DNA of 64,000 nucleotides from Bryobacterales bacterium (GCA_003170295.1 PNAJ01000050.1:43647-107646); one strand, 5' to 3'; shown: positions 26,057 through 34,765, counted from the first letter of the stretch. The notes: a model not told the origin generated them from the letters alone. A program made the numbers and translations.

Positions 26057-27529
26057 TCATGCCGCCGCACCCATCTGGACCGGAAGAGTGAAGAAGAAGG
26101 TTGTGCCGGCTCCTTCGCTCGACTCGGCCCACAGCCGGCCATCATGCGCTTCGAGGATGGAACGGCAAACCGGTAACCCCATCCCCAAACCATTCTCCTT
26201 CGTCGTGAAGAAAGCTTCAAACACCTTCTCTGGATCCGGCAGGCCTATGCCACAATCGTGTATCTCAACCAGGACGACGTTGCCGCTCTGCCGTTTGGAG
26301 CGAATCATGAGCTTCTTGGGTCGGTCGACTACCAGATCCATTGCGTCGATTCCGTTCATGAGAAGGTTGAACAATAGCTGCTGCAACTGGACACGATCCC
26401 CCGCGACGGGCGCCAGGTTCTTTTCCAATTCGGTTTCCACGCCAACGCGCCTTTTCCCGGCCTCGGCGCCTACGAGCCTGAGCACCTCGCCGATGACCTC
26501 GTTTATGTCGAGCGGCACTTTCTCCAGGGCGGCTCGTTTGAAGAGCGCGCGGACGCGGCGCACCACCTCTGCAACGTCATTGCCGTCGCGAACGATCCTC
26601 TCGACTGCCTCATGAACCTTGGCCAGATTCGGCGGCTGAGCCGAAAGCCAGCGCATGCAGGCGTGACCGCCCGTTACCACGGCGGCAAGAGGCTGGTTGA
26701 TTTCATGCGCGATGGAGGCGGCAAGTTCGGCCATGGTCGCAATTTGCGTCGCTCGCGACAGCCGGGTCTGGGTGGCGCGCACCGTTTCCTCCGCTCGCAG
26801 TAATGCCTCCTCCGCGTGCTGACGTTCGAGAATTTCCTTTGTCAGTTCCTCGTTGACGGCCGTCAGTTGGCTGGTCCGTTCCACGACGCGCAGTTCGAGT
26901 TCGTCATTCAGGCGCTTGATTTCAGCCTTAGCCTGTTTATGCCCAGCGGTTTCGATAACATCCCAACTCCCGCGTCGCTTTGCTACCGCAAACTGGTGTG
27001 TACGCACCACATCCAGAATTTCAGTAGCTCCGCATCCGGCGAGCGGGTACGTGCAGAGGACCGCCAGATGCTGATTGGCGATCGCCTCGTTGAGTGACTC
27101 TTCGTATTCACAGAAGTCCTTCCAGTCCTTCTTTTCGAGCCAGGCCGTATCTCCGGTCACCCTTACACCGGCGTAACCTCTGGCCGATGCGCGCGCGAGT
27201 TTCTCATTCCAACCGTCGATCACTCGTTTGAGATCAAACGTGCCATCTTTGAGATACCACTCGCGAGCCGAGACAATCTCTATGCTGTGGTCAGCCAAGT
27301 ATCGATCGAACTCAGGAACAACTCGTTTCAACGCATGCCTGGCGTCTTCCTCCCTAACCGGTTCGGCAACCACCCAGAGGCAGAACTCCTGGTTTTCCAA
27401 TCCAGCTTTGCAGTAGGAAACCAATGTTTCCAGGAGATCCGCTTTCGTCTCGTAGAAGAGACAAAAGTGTGTGCCCCAAGGCATATCGCCGACAACGTCG
27501 ACTCCAGACTTCCGCGTCTCCGTTAGCAT
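26057..27529 (-). CDS. Soluble sensor histidine kinase with N-terminal MEDS domain
   Basis: 490 residues and no membrane segment. Residues about 15-185 form a MEDS (DcmR-type sensory) domain: MPWGTHFCLFYETKADLLE, QEFCLWVVAEP, GVRVTGDTAW, LAVLCTYPL. A coiled coil at 195-250 joins it to the kinase core with H275 in SIAHEINQPLAAV (HWE/NtrB-like H-box with P), N-box LLFNLLMNGIDAMD, and ATP lid DCGIGLPDPE / GLGMGLPVCRS. MEDS domains are known from methanogen and methylotroph regulators and are thought to bind small hydrocarbon derivatives. A strong AGGAGG (27538-27543) lies eight bases before the ATG. No response regulator is adjacent. Confidence 0.88.
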   Translation of the reverse strand: MLTETRKSGVDVVGDMPWGTHFCLFYETKADLLETLVSYCKAGLENQEFCLWVVAEPVREEDARHALKRVVPEFDRYLADHSIEIVSAREWYLKDGTFDLKRVIDGWNEKLARASARGYAGVRVTGDTAWLEKKDWKDFCEYEESLNEAIANQHLAVLCTYPLAGCGATEILDVVRTHQFAVAKRRGSWDVIETAGHKQAKAEIKRLNDELELRVVERTSQLTAVNEELTKEILERQHAEEALLRAEETVRATQTRLSRATQIATMAELAASIAHEINQPLAAVVTGGHACMRWLSAQPPNLAKVHEAVERIVRDGNDVAEVVRRVRALFKRAALEKVPLDINEVIGEVLRLVGAEAGKRRVGVETELEKNLAPVAGDRVQLQQLLFNLLMNGIDAMDLVVDRPKKLMIRSKRQSGNVVLVEIHDCGIGLPDPEKVFEAFFTTKENGLGMGLPVCRSILEAHDGRLWAESSEGAGTTFFFTLPVQMGAAA

Positions 27530-27726
27530 CGCGGTTGCCTCCTATGCTTCATTGTGGAACATTTCGGTGCTCGGTGGCCTTGCTTGTCGAAATATCCTCC
27601 CCGCCGCTCAGTTTCGCGAATCGTGTTCACCGACCGCCTGGACTGCTCCCTGACCAACTTCGTCAGTGGATGACAGCGCACAGTTTTCTTCATCCTGTAA
27701 CACATCCTTGAGACAATCGAGAGGCT

Positions 27727-28723
27727 ATGTTACAGAGGCTGTTTTTCCCGGCGATCTTTTCCCTCGCGGCCTGTGCGCTCGCGCAGACGGCGGCGAGCCT
27801 CCCGACCAGCCAGTTGATCAGCGAGCCTGGCGCAGCCTTCCGCATCGCGGACAGCGAGCTTCGCTCGCCCACGACCATCATTGCGTACGGCGATACTCGC
27901 TTTACGGACCCCGCGAATATCAGATCCACAAATCCTAAGGTGCGGCGCTGGCTGGTCGAGAAGGATTGCGAGCGAGAAGCCTGCCGCGATCGTCATCAAT
28001 GGAGATCTGCCGCTGGCAGGCGACGTCGTCAACGATTACGCGGTGTACCAATCGGAAACGAAGATCTGGCGGGACCAGAACATTCGCGTGTTTCAGACGC
28101 TCAGCAATCATGAGTTTCATGGCGACGCGCAGCGGAGCCTCGAAAACTGGTGGAACGCGTTTCCGGAGATGCGCAACCGGCGCTGGTACGCGGCGCAAAT
28201 CGGAGAGCGCGTTTACGTGATGGCGATCGATAGCGACGCGCCGCTCGCCCCAGGGAGCGATCAATACCGCTGGATTCAACAGCAGCTCAGCGCGCTTCCC
28301 CCGACTGTCGATTTCCTGTTGGTGACCATGCATCATCCGCCGGTCGCCGATATTCAGACGCACATCACGGTGGACCACAATCCCCGGCCTAACGAGATCG
28401 TGCTGCGCGATCTGTTCAGCACAATGGCTCCGAAGATGCACGCCCGCATCGTCGTGAGCGCCGGCCACATTCACAATTACGAGCGAAAAGTTGTTGACGA
28501 TGTCGTTTATCTGGTGTCGGGAGGAGGCGGCGCGACGCCGTATTATGTGGAACGGACGAAGGGCGATCTATATCAGAGCCTGATGTTCCCGAACTACCAC
28601 TACGTGCGCTTTACGCTGCTCGCCGATCGTCTGCACGCGGAGATGATTCGCGTGTTGGATCCGGAGGCCGACGAGGCGTCGTTTCAGGTGAAGGACCGGT
28701 TCGATATTTTAGTCAGACCTTAG
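27727..28723 (+). pseudogene. Exported calcineurin-like metallophosphoesterase with a one-base frameshift
   Basis: The ATG at 27727 starts a signal peptide (LFFPAIFSLAACALAQ) and the first metal motif TIIAYGDTRF. After KVRRWLVEK an extra G around 27962-27965 throws the frame; reading the next frame restores IASEKPAAIVINGDLPLAG, then SNHEFHG, TMHHPPVAD and AGHIHNYER, the remaining metal ligands, to the stop at 28721-28723. Without the extra base the gene would encode about 331 residues of a complete phosphoesterase. It may be a recent inactivation or a sequencing error in the GG run; no other lesion is present, which favours a recent or artefactual change. Confidence 0.8.
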
Positions 28724-28733
28724 TTGTATGCAT

Positions 28734-28808
28734 CGCTCCCTGCGGTCACGGCTCGGAATCCAGGCTATCTGTAATGGGTGCTCTACCGAGCCGCGACCAC
28801 AGGGAGCG
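28734..28808. repeat. Inverted pair of family A repeats between convergent genes
   Basis: CGCTCCCTGCGGTCACGGCT (28734 on) and, inverted, CCGAGCCGCGACCACAGGGA (28786 on) flank a spacer containing GGCTATCTGT. The same arrangement with the same spacer motif occurs at 33953-34026. It could fold into a long stem and end transcription from both sides, but has no T-run. Confidence 0.85.
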
Positions 28809-28813
28809 GTGGC

Positions 28814-30055
28814 TCAGTCCACCAGAGCCTGATAAGCCATACGCTGAAACTCGCCCGCCGCGCTGGTATTCGGAGGCAGAATCTGGATCAGGAACATGCC
28901 GAACAGGTGCTCTTTCGGATCGATCCAGAAACTGGTTCCCGCCGCGCCGCCCCACCGGTAGGTTCCTTGCGACCCTACGTCCGCCGCCTTTCCGGGACCC
29001 GGGCTCACCGCGAACGTCAGCCCGAAGCCGTCCGATTCCGGCAGCGTCCCGCCGAAGTGCGGGAGCGAGCCGAGGTGATCGCTCCGCATCAGCTCCACCG
29101 ACTTGCGGCCCAGAATCCGCGCGCCATCGAACTGGCCGTCGTTGAGCAGCATCGCGTAAAAGTGCGAATAATCCTCCATGGTGGAGGTGAGCCCCGCTCC
29201 GCCCAGCAGTAGCATCGGCTTCTTTTTGAAACTCTCCTGCGCAGCCCCGGTCGAACGTTGAATGCCGCCGCCTTGCTTCGGCGAATAAAGCGTCGCGAGC
29301 CGGCTCCACTTTTCCTCCGGCACGAAGAACGCCGTGTCTTTCATGCCGAGCGGCCGAAAAATCCGCTCCTCGAAAAACTGATCGAGCGTCTTACCTGAGA
29401 GCACTTCCGCCAGCCGGCCGAGCACGTCGATCGAGTAGCCATAGCGCCACATGGTGCCCGGCTGGTCGTTCAGAGGCGCGGTCGCGAGCCGCTTCACCGC
29501 CTCCGCCAGATCGAACGGCACTTGCGGAGCGCCGCCCACCATCTCGATCTTCTTGTACGCGGCGTCGCCATTCTCGTCCTTCGGCCCGGAGTAATCGAGC
29601 CCCGAAGTATGGCGGAATAAATCGCGAACGGTGATCGGCCGATCGGCGGGAACGGTGTAGTAAGTTCTCTTCCCAGCGGCGTCGGTCGATTCGTGACCTA
29701 CGCGCATTTGCGTGAACTCCGGCAGATATTTCGAAACCGGATCGTTCATCGCGAACTTGCCTTCTTCATAAAGGATCATCGCGGCGACTCCGGTGACCCC
29801 TTTGGTCATGGAGTACATGCGCACGATGGAGTCGGCCTTCATTTCGCCCCAGTTCTCGCGGAACACAATTTTGCCGTTGCGCACGAGGAGTCCGGAAGCC
29901 CCGGCCAAGTGGCCCGCTTCGACGTGTTGCGCCATCGCCAGGTTGATCTTGCGCAGGCGCTCGGCGGAGAATCCTACGCTCTCCGGAGCAGCCGTGGGCA
30001 ACCCGGCCGCGGATACAAAGACGCCCAAAATAATCGCGAGCAATGCCTTCTTCAT
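28814..30055 (-). CDS. Class C beta-lactamase-like serine hydrolase
   Basis: 413 residues from the ATG at 30055, which begins a signal peptide (MKKALLAIILGVFVSAAGLP). The catalytic SxxK is S82-K85 in RMYSMTKGVTG; the YxN-like position is in WRYGYSIDVLG, and the third motif is replaced by WGGAAGTSFWIDP. The fold and length match the esterase/D-alanyl-peptidase branch of the family (EstB/PBP4*-like) rather than true AmpC enzymes. Expected to be periplasmic and to hydrolyse an ester or peptide; the substrate is not readable. Confidence 0.85.
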   Translation of the reverse strand: MKKALLAIILGVFVSAAGLPTAAPESVGFSAERLRKINLAMAQHVEAGHLAGASGLLVRNGKIVFRENWGEMKADSIVRMYSMTKGVTGVAAMILYEEGKFAMNDPVSKYLPEFTQMRVGHESTDAAGKRTYYTVPADRPITVRDLFRHTSGLDYSGPKDENGDAAYKKIEMVGGAPQVPFDLAEAVKRLATAPLNDQPGTMWRYGYSIDVLGRLAEVLSGKTLDQFFEERIFRPLGMKDTAFFVPEEKWSRLATLYSPKQGGGIQRSTGAAQESFKKKPMLLLGGAGLTSTMEDYSHFYAMLLNDGQFDGARILGRKSVELMRSDHLGSLPHFGGTLPESDGFGLTFAVSPGPGKAADVGSQGTYRWGGAAGTSFWIDPKEHLFGMFLIQILPPNTSAAGEFQRMAYQALVD

Positions 30056-30245
30056 GATTGTGGATTCTATGTCAGCGGGGAGTGCTTGGTCAACTGGAAG
30101 GATCTGGATTAGCCGATCCACCTGCGCCAAATGACGCATGCCGATTCCCGGCACAGCGTCGGCCCGCCCCATTAGGAACCGGCGCAACCCATTGAACCAA
30201 CCGCTTACCCGCACGGACCGGTAAGTGCTCTCCACACTTGTAGTT

Positions 30246-30716
30246 ATGAATCGATTCAAAGACTCGGAACATTTGCTCCGGGTAGTAGGCGTCTTTCTGG
30301 TTGGGGTTACTCTCTTCCTTTGTTTGCGAGCCTGGTTCGTTCCGAAGAGTTTCGGCGAATTCGGTCACTATCGCGGGGATTCGCTCGCTGAGATCGCGGC
30401 TCTGCCGATCATTCACGCGGGGCATGAGACTTGCGAGACCTGTCACACCGACGTGCTCGAGGTCAAGAAAGCCGGCAAGCACGCCAACGTAAATTGCGAG
30501 GCTTGTCACGGTCCGCAGGCGAAACATGCCGACGATCCCGGGTCCGTGAAGCCGCTCCTGCCCGATACCAGCGTGCTCTGCGCCCGCTGCCATGAGGCGT
30601 CGAGCGCCAAACCCAAATGGTTCCCAGCCGTGATCACCGCCGAGCATTCGATGGGCATGCCCTGCAACACCTGCCACACCTCGCACAGTCCGAAAATTCA
30701 GGGAGATAAAAAATGA
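30246..30716 (+). CDS. Membrane-anchored tetraheme c-type cytochrome
   Basis: 156 residues from ATG 30246 (a GTG at 30225 is less likely). One N-terminal membrane helix (LLRVVGVFLVGVTLFLCLRA) anchors a periplasmic domain with four CxxCH sites: CETCH, CEACH, CARCH and CNTCH. These bind four c-type hemes. Such NrfB/NrfH/cytochrome c3-like proteins take electrons from a quinol-oxidising membrane partner. The stop overlaps the ferredoxin ATG (ATGA), and NrfD follows, so the three proteins make one redox complex. Confidence 0.87.
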   Translation: MNRFKDSEHLLRVVGVFLVGVTLFLCLRAWFVPKSFGEFGHYRGDSLAEIAALPIIHAGHETCETCHTDVLEVKKAGKHANVNCEACHGPQAKHADDPGSVKPLLPDTSVLCARCHEASSAKPKWFPAVITAEHSMGMPCNTCHTSHSPKIQGDKK

Positions 30717-31459
30717 ATATGAGCCGCCGCTTTTTTATCACCCTGACCGGCGCGGCCGGAATCGCCTGGGAGCACGTGCTGGCCGGGACTCCCGAGATTT
30801 CTCCAAATTACAAAATCACCGACCACTGGTGGGCCATGCTGATCGACGTCGATAAATGCATCGGCTGCGGCAACTGCGTGCGCGCCTGCGCGGCGGAGAA
30901 CAATGTCCCCGAAGGTTTCTTCCGCACCTGGATCGAGCGTTACCAGGACGATGAGCACATCCAGGATCCGCTGGTCGATTCGCCGAACGGAGGCATGAAC
31001 GGTTTCCTTCCACGCGCCGCCGGAACCGGCCTGACCGGCAACGGCGTCAAAGAATTCTTCGTTCCCAAGCTCTGCAATCATTGCGCGGATTCACCGTGCA
31101 CGCAGGTCTGCCCCGTAGGCGCGACCTTCACCACGCCCGATGGCGTTGTGCTGATCGACGAAAAATATTGTCTCGGGTGCCGCTACTGCGTGCAAGCATG
31201 CCCTTATGGCTGCCGGTACATCCATCCGGAAAAGAACGTCGCGCAGAAGTGTACGCTATGCTACCACCGCATCACGAAAGGCCTTACCACGGCGTGCTGC
31301 GAGGCCTGCCCCACGGGGTCGCGCCAACTGGCCGACCTCAAAAATCCCAACGATCCCATTCACGAGTTCATGAAGAAACACAGCGTGCAGGTCCTGAAGC
31401 CGCAAATGGCCACCGGCGCGAAAGTGTACTACGCCAATCTCGACGGATCGGTGCGATAA
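30713..31459 (+). CDS. Tat-exported four-cluster ferredoxin subunit (NrfC/DmsB-type)
   Basis: 248 residues. A twin-arginine leader (MNMSRRFFITLTGAAGIAW) precedes four 4Fe-4S cysteine groups: CIGCGNCVRACAAEN, CNHCADSPCTQVCPVGA, CLGCRYCVQACPYGCRY, and CTLC...CCEACPTGS. This is the usual electron-transfer subunit of complex-iron-sulfur-molybdoenzymes and NrfBCD modules, sitting between the quinone-reactive NrfD and a heme or catalytic partner in the periplasm. It overlaps the cytochrome gene by four bases and ends nine bases before NrfD. Confidence 0.9.
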   Translation: MNMSRRFFITLTGAAGIAWEHVLAGTPEISPNYKITDHWWAMLIDVDKCIGCGNCVRACAAENNVPEGFFRTWIERYQDDEHIQDPLVDSPNGGMNGFLPRAAGTGLTGNGVKEFFVPKLCNHCADSPCTQVCPVGATFTTPDGVVLIDEKYCLGCRYCVQACPYGCRYIHPEKNVAQKCTLCYHRITKGLTTACCEACPTGSRQLADLKNPNDPIHEFMKKHSVQVLKPQMATGAKVYYANLDGSVR

Positions 31460-31468
31460 GGAGCCCGC

Positions 31469-32629
31469 ATGCATCTCAACTTCATCTACCCCAACGAGAG
31501 CGAGCTCCAGTGGAGCATTTTAATCGTGCTCTATCCCTTCCTCACCGGCCTGGTTGCGGGCGCGTTCATTCTGGCGTCGCTCGAACGGGTCTTTCAAGTG
31601 GCAGCCGTCAAGCCCACCTATCGTCTGGCTTTGCTCACAGCCCTCGCGTTCCTGCTGGTCGCGCCCTTGCCGCTCCAGTTGCACTTGGGACACCCGGAGC
31701 GATCGCTCGAAATGTATCTCACGCCGCACCGCTCCTCCGCCATGGCCATGTTCGGCTTCGTTTATCTCTGGTATCTGATGGTGGTTCTGCTGCTCGAGAT
31801 CTGGCTCGATTACCGCCGCGATATCGTGCTGCTCTCGCGCTCTTCGACGGGCTTCCTGCGCGTGATCTACAAAATCATGACGCTCGGCTCCGATAACATC
31901 AGCGAGCGTTCTCTGCACCTGGACGAACGCGTCGGTTGGATCATCACCGTGATCGGCATCCCCTCGGCGTTCCTGCTGCACGGCTATGTCGGGTTCATTT
32001 TCGGATCCATCAAAGCCAACCCCTGGTGGAATAGCCCGCTCATGCCAGTTGTGTTCATTTTTTCCGCCATGGTCTCCGGCATCGCGGCCGTGATGCTGCT
32101 CTACATGCTGCTGACGAAGCTGCGCGGCTTCAAGATCGACATCGCATGTGTCGATACCATCGCCAAATACCTGTTCTACATCTTCATCATCGACTTCAGC
32201 CTGGAAATGCTGGACCTGATCCATCGCATTTATGAAGCCGACGAATCCTTCCGCAGCCTCGATTTCATGGTGCATACCAGCCTCTGGATTCCGCACGTCA
32301 TTATTCAGATCCTGCTCGGCACCCTGGTTCCCATCGGGATTCTCGGCGCGACTCAGGTTCTCCCTTTGGCCGAGCATATGCGCAAGAAGCTGTACGTGAT
32401 CGCTGGTTCGCTGACCATGATCGGGATTTTCGCGATGCGCTGGAACGTGGTCATCGGCGGCCAGCTTTTTTCCAAGAGCCTGCTGGGCTACACCACGTAT
32501 ACCCTCCATTTGGGTTCGCGCGAGGGCCTGGGAACGGCGATTTTCCTCACGATCCTGCCCCTCGGAATTCTATATGTACTCGTGAAGCTGCTGCCACCAT
32601 GGCAACACGAGAGTCTCTCGCTGAATTAG
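31469..32629 (+). CDS. NrfD/PsrC-family quinone-reactive membrane subunit
   Basis: 386 residues with about nine or ten membrane helices, beginning with ILIVLYPFLTGLVAGAFILA. NrfD-type features are the acidic/basic residues around the first helix and LHLGHPERSLEMYLTPHRSS. The protein exchanges electrons between the menaquinone pool and the ferredoxin at 30713. ATG start at 31469 with AAGGAG just upstream. Unlike nrfABCD or psrABC clusters, no catalytic subunit (NrfA or a molybdoenzyme) is adjacent; the gene is followed by a tRNA. Confidence 0.9.
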   Translation: MHLNFIYPNESELQWSILIVLYPFLTGLVAGAFILASLERVFQVAAVKPTYRLALLTALAFLLVAPLPLQLHLGHPERSLEMYLTPHRSSAMAMFGFVYLWYLMVVLLLEIWLDYRRDIVLLSRSSTGFLRVIYKIMTLGSDNISERSLHLDERVGWIITVIGIPSAFLLHGYVGFIFGSIKANPWWNSPLMPVVFIFSAMVSGIAAVMLLYMLLTKLRGFKIDIACVDTIAKYLFYIFIIDFSLEMLDLIHRIYEADESFRSLDFMVHTSLWIPHVIIQILLGTLVPIGILGATQVLPLAEHMRKKLYVIAGSLTMIGIFAMRWNVVIGGQLFSKSLLGYTTYTLHLGSREGLGTAIFLTILPLGILYVLVKLLPPWQHESLSLN

Positions 32630-32654
32630 AAATTCTTGGTAATATAGTGCTTGC

Positions 32655-32730
32655 GCCACCCTAGCTCAGTTGGTAGAGCATCTCATTCGTAATGAGAGGG
32701 TCTCCGGTTCGACTCCGGAGGGTGGCTCCA
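32655..32730 (+). tRNA. tRNA-Thr (anticodon CGU)
   Basis: A full cloverleaf of 76 bases: acceptor GCCACCC/GGGTGGC, D-arm GCTC...GAGC, anticodon stem TCTCA/TGAGA with loop TTCGTAA (anticodon 32688-32690), T-arm TCCGG-TTCGACT-CCGGA, and an encoded CCA end at 32728-32730. It reads ACG codons. Confidence 0.97.
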
Positions 32731-32755
32731 TTTTCCCTCCCGGTCAAGGCACATT

Positions 32756-32815
32756 TCCCACCGCTTGTGGCGCGCGCACTTGTGCGTGCCGCGTCGACAC
32801 TCGTGTCGCCGCCAC
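32756..32815 (+). repeat. Palindromic repeat family B, copy 3, just downstream of the tRNA
   Basis: CACCGCTTGTGGCGCGCGCA then GTCGACACTCGTGTCGCCGC; matches the copy at 13647, including the trailing CATCGCGATC. It starts 26 bases after the tRNA. Confidence 0.85.
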
Positions 32816-32854
32816 GGGTCCATCGCGATCCCCGAACGCACGAGGGGCGTGCTC

Positions 32855-33544
32855 TCAGCGGGCGTCCGCTCGAATCTTCTCCGCAAACGCCCGAATCAGC
32901 CCCCCCGCCTTCGACGGAAAACGGTGCTTCCCCGGAATCATGTGAAACTCGACGTTCGCCGCATGCGCCCGTAAACGCTCCGGAAACCCGCGCGCGACGG
33001 CCTCGGGAAAAAACTCATCCTCGGACCGCGAGATATGCAGAATCGGCGCGTCGACGCGTCCGTACTTGTCTTCTTCCCAATCCTTCGGCACGCCTCCGCA
33101 CATGGCGATCACGCCGCCGGCTTCCTCCGGATAAGTGCCGATAAGACGGTAGTTCAGCCCCACCGGCTGCGAAAATCCCATCAGAACAACGTGTCGAGCC
33201 GGAATCTGAAACCGCTCGCGCAATTCGGCGGAAATGGTCCGAACCATTTCGTGATGCAATTGAATATTGAGCGCCGCATGGCGCGTCGTACCCCAGTTAT
33301 AAGCGATTTCACTGCCCAGGACCGGCGCGCCTAGCTCTCCGGTTGCCAGATAGTGTTGATTCGGTGCGCGTAAACTCGCGATAATCGGCTCCTCGCCCAG
33401 TACCGCGGCCGAGAATTGAAGCATCACCTCGGGATTCGACCCGTACCCGTGCATCGTCAATACCAGCAATGTGTTGGCGTCCACCGCCGTCGGAACTTGT
33501 AGCAGGTATTCAGCTTCGAGATGGACAGTGACGGAGTGGCGCAC
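32855..33544 (-). CDS. Alpha/beta hydrolase of the phospholipase/carboxylesterase group
   Basis: 229 residues without signal peptide. Nucleophile elbow VVLMGFSQPVGLN (G-F-S-Q), oxyanion region VLTMHGYGSN, acid Asp in ISRSEDEFF and His in MIPGKHRFPS complete the catalytic triad. The GFSQ elbow is typical of the YpfH/EstB-type dienelactone-hydrolase-related carboxylesterases. Substrate not predictable. Divergent from the HPt gene at 33585 with a 40-base gap. Confidence 0.8.
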   Translation of the reverse strand: MRHSVTVHLEAEYLLQVPTAVDANTLLVLTMHGYGSNPEVMLQFSAAVLGEEPIIASLRAPNQHYLATGELGAPVLGSEIAYNWGTTRHAALNIQLHHEMVRTISAELRERFQIPARHVVLMGFSQPVGLNYRLIGTYPEEAGGVIAMCGGVPKDWEEDKYGRVDAPILHISRSEDEFFPEAVARGFPERLRAHAANVEFHMIPGKHRFPSKAGGLIRAFAEKIRADAR

Positions 33545-33584
33545 GATTTCCTATCATAATCCCCCCATCCCTGCCGATAGAGGA

Positions 33585-33944
33585 ATGAGAAAGCAGAACC
33601 GAGTGAATACTTCAGAAGTCTTGTTCGACCGGTCCGTTGCGCTGTCACGCGTGGGCGGGGACGCGGAGCTTCTCAAAGAGATCGCGGTGCTGTTCCTGGA
33701 CGATTACCCGAAATCGATGAGCGACCTCCGCGCCGCCATCGAATGCGGCGACGCCAAGCGTGTCGAACGGGCCGCGCACTCCTTAAAAGGCTCCGTCTCC
33801 AACTTCGGCGCGCGTTCGGCCGTCGATGCCGCGCTGCACCTGGAAACCATGGGGCGGGCACAAAAGCTGGTGGAGGTGGAACAGACGTTTCACACCCTGG
33901 AGCTGAGTCTCGCCGCTCTGCATATTGAACTGGAATCGCTGTAA
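33585..33944 (+). CDS. Histidine phosphotransfer (HPt) protein
   Basis: 119 residues from the ATG at 33585 (AGAGGA just before). A four-helix HPt domain with the phosphoacceptor His in RAAHSLKGSVSNFGA, preceded by LKEIAVLFLDDYPKSMSDL. It would shuttle phosphate between a hybrid kinase and a response regulator; no partner kinase is beside it. The gene is followed by an inverted A-repeat pair before the convergent gene at 34045. Confidence 0.87.
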   Translation: MRKQNRVNTSEVLFDRSVALSRVGGDAELLKEIAVLFLDDYPKSMSDLRAAIECGDAKRVERAAHSLKGSVSNFGARSAVDAALHLETMGRAQKLVEVEQTFHTLELSLAALHIELESL

Positions 33945-33952
33945 TATTCTCC

Positions 33953-34026
33953 ACTCCCTGCGGTCGCGGCTCGGCATCGGGCTATCTGTTCTCAAATGCT
34001 TACCGAGCCGTGACCACAGGGAGCGG
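33953..34026. repeat. Inverted pair of family A repeats between convergent genes (second example)
   Basis: ACTCCCTGCGGTCGCGGCTC at one end and, inverted, CCGAGCCGTGACCACAGGGA at the other, with GGCTATCTGT in the spacer. Same layout as 28734-28808. Confidence 0.85.
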
Positions 34027-34044
34027 AGGTTTGAGCTTACGCTT

Positions 34045-34521
34045 TCACTTCCGAAAATCCGGCGCACTTGCCAGTGAGCAGCGATTGCAGTGGTCGTAAC
34101 TAATCACCCGCGTGAGCTTCCATACGCCGCCCTGGTTCTCCCATAGCATGGTGAACCGCGCGACTCCGCTCCCATCGGGGCACTTTCCCAACTTCGGATC
34201 GCAAAATAAATGAATGCCGGACTCCACCGCGCCATACCCATTGAGCGGATACACTTTGAGCGTCCCCGGAACAAGATCGCGGCGGACCTTGCCGCAAATA
34301 TTGTTCTTGATCGCGTCCACAGTACTCTGGCGCCCGCGGCTGAGCCCCGTCGCATCGTGATAAAACTCCAGATCGTCGGCGAGTAAAGCTCCAAACTTCT
34401 CCAGGTCGCACGTGTTGTAAGCGTCGAACAGCGCAGTATCCAAACCCGAGATGGTCCGGAACAAATCACTCTGTTGAGCAAACGCCGCAGGCAAAAAAAT
34501 GAGAAAAGCAAGAATACGCAT
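34045..34521 (-). CDS. Exported SnoaL/NTF2-like protein (DUF4440 type)
   Basis: 158 residues from ATG 34521, beginning with a signal peptide (MRILAFLIFLPAAFAQ). The NTF2-like cone fold is indicated by LDTALFDAYNTCDLEKFGAL, LADDLEFYHDATGLSRGRQ and the closing VWKLTRVISYDH. Four cysteines (two in the DPKLGKCP/NRCS region) suggest disulfides in the periplasm. Family members range from cyclases and isomerases to ligand-binding proteins; function here is unknown. Confidence 0.78.
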   Translation of the reverse strand: MRILAFLIFLPAAFAQQSDLFRTISGLDTALFDAYNTCDLEKFGALLADDLEFYHDATGLSRGRQSTVDAIKNNICGKVRRDLVPGTLKVYPLNGYGAVESGIHLFCDPKLGKCPDGSGVARFTMLWENQGGVWKLTRVISYDHCNRCSLASAPDFRK

Positions 34522-34586
34522 AAGCCCACCTACGCGTTCCTTCTCACAATTGTTCCATTCCTCGAACAGCACTGGTGACTGAGTAG

Positions 34587-34636
34587 TCTTGTGGGGCCGC
34601 CAATTTTGGCGGCAGCCGCCCTTTCAGGCGGCTCTT
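34587..34636 (-). repeat. Palindromic repeat family C, copy 2 (inverted)
   Basis: TCTTGTGGGGCCGCCAATTT then GGCGGCAGCCGCC and AGGCGGCTCT; reverse complement of the copies at 19634 and 50694. Confidence 0.85.
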
Positions 34637-34682
34637 CTGTGCGTTTTCATTCTCATGGTTACCCAAGTGATCGGGTGTGCCG

Positions 34683-34729
34683 GGTGGCGCGAACTTCAGC
34701 TTGCAGCGTCGGCTTCAGCCGGCGTCCGT
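34683..34729 (+). repeat. Repeat family E, copy 1
   Basis: GGTGGCGCGAACTTCAGCTT then GTCGGCTTCAGCCGGCGTCC; contains the palindrome CGGCTTCAGCCG. The inverted copy is at 39175-39221. Confidence 0.85.
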
Positions 34730-34765
34730 AATAGACCCGCAACCCCCAAGTGCTATGATTCCCCA

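Noticed and set aside
28734..28808. Classical rho-independent terminator
   Set aside because: The stem is long and GC-rich but is not followed by a T-run on either strand, and its halves are members of a dispersed repeat; termination remains only possible.
30246..32629. Complete Nrf nitrite reductase operon
   Set aside because: The NrfA catalytic pentaheme protein is absent on both sides, so only the electron-transfer part is supported.
32670..32945. Open frame starting inside the tRNA
   Set aside because: Its first residues come from translating tRNA-Thr and the rest from repeat B3; a well-known annotation artefact.
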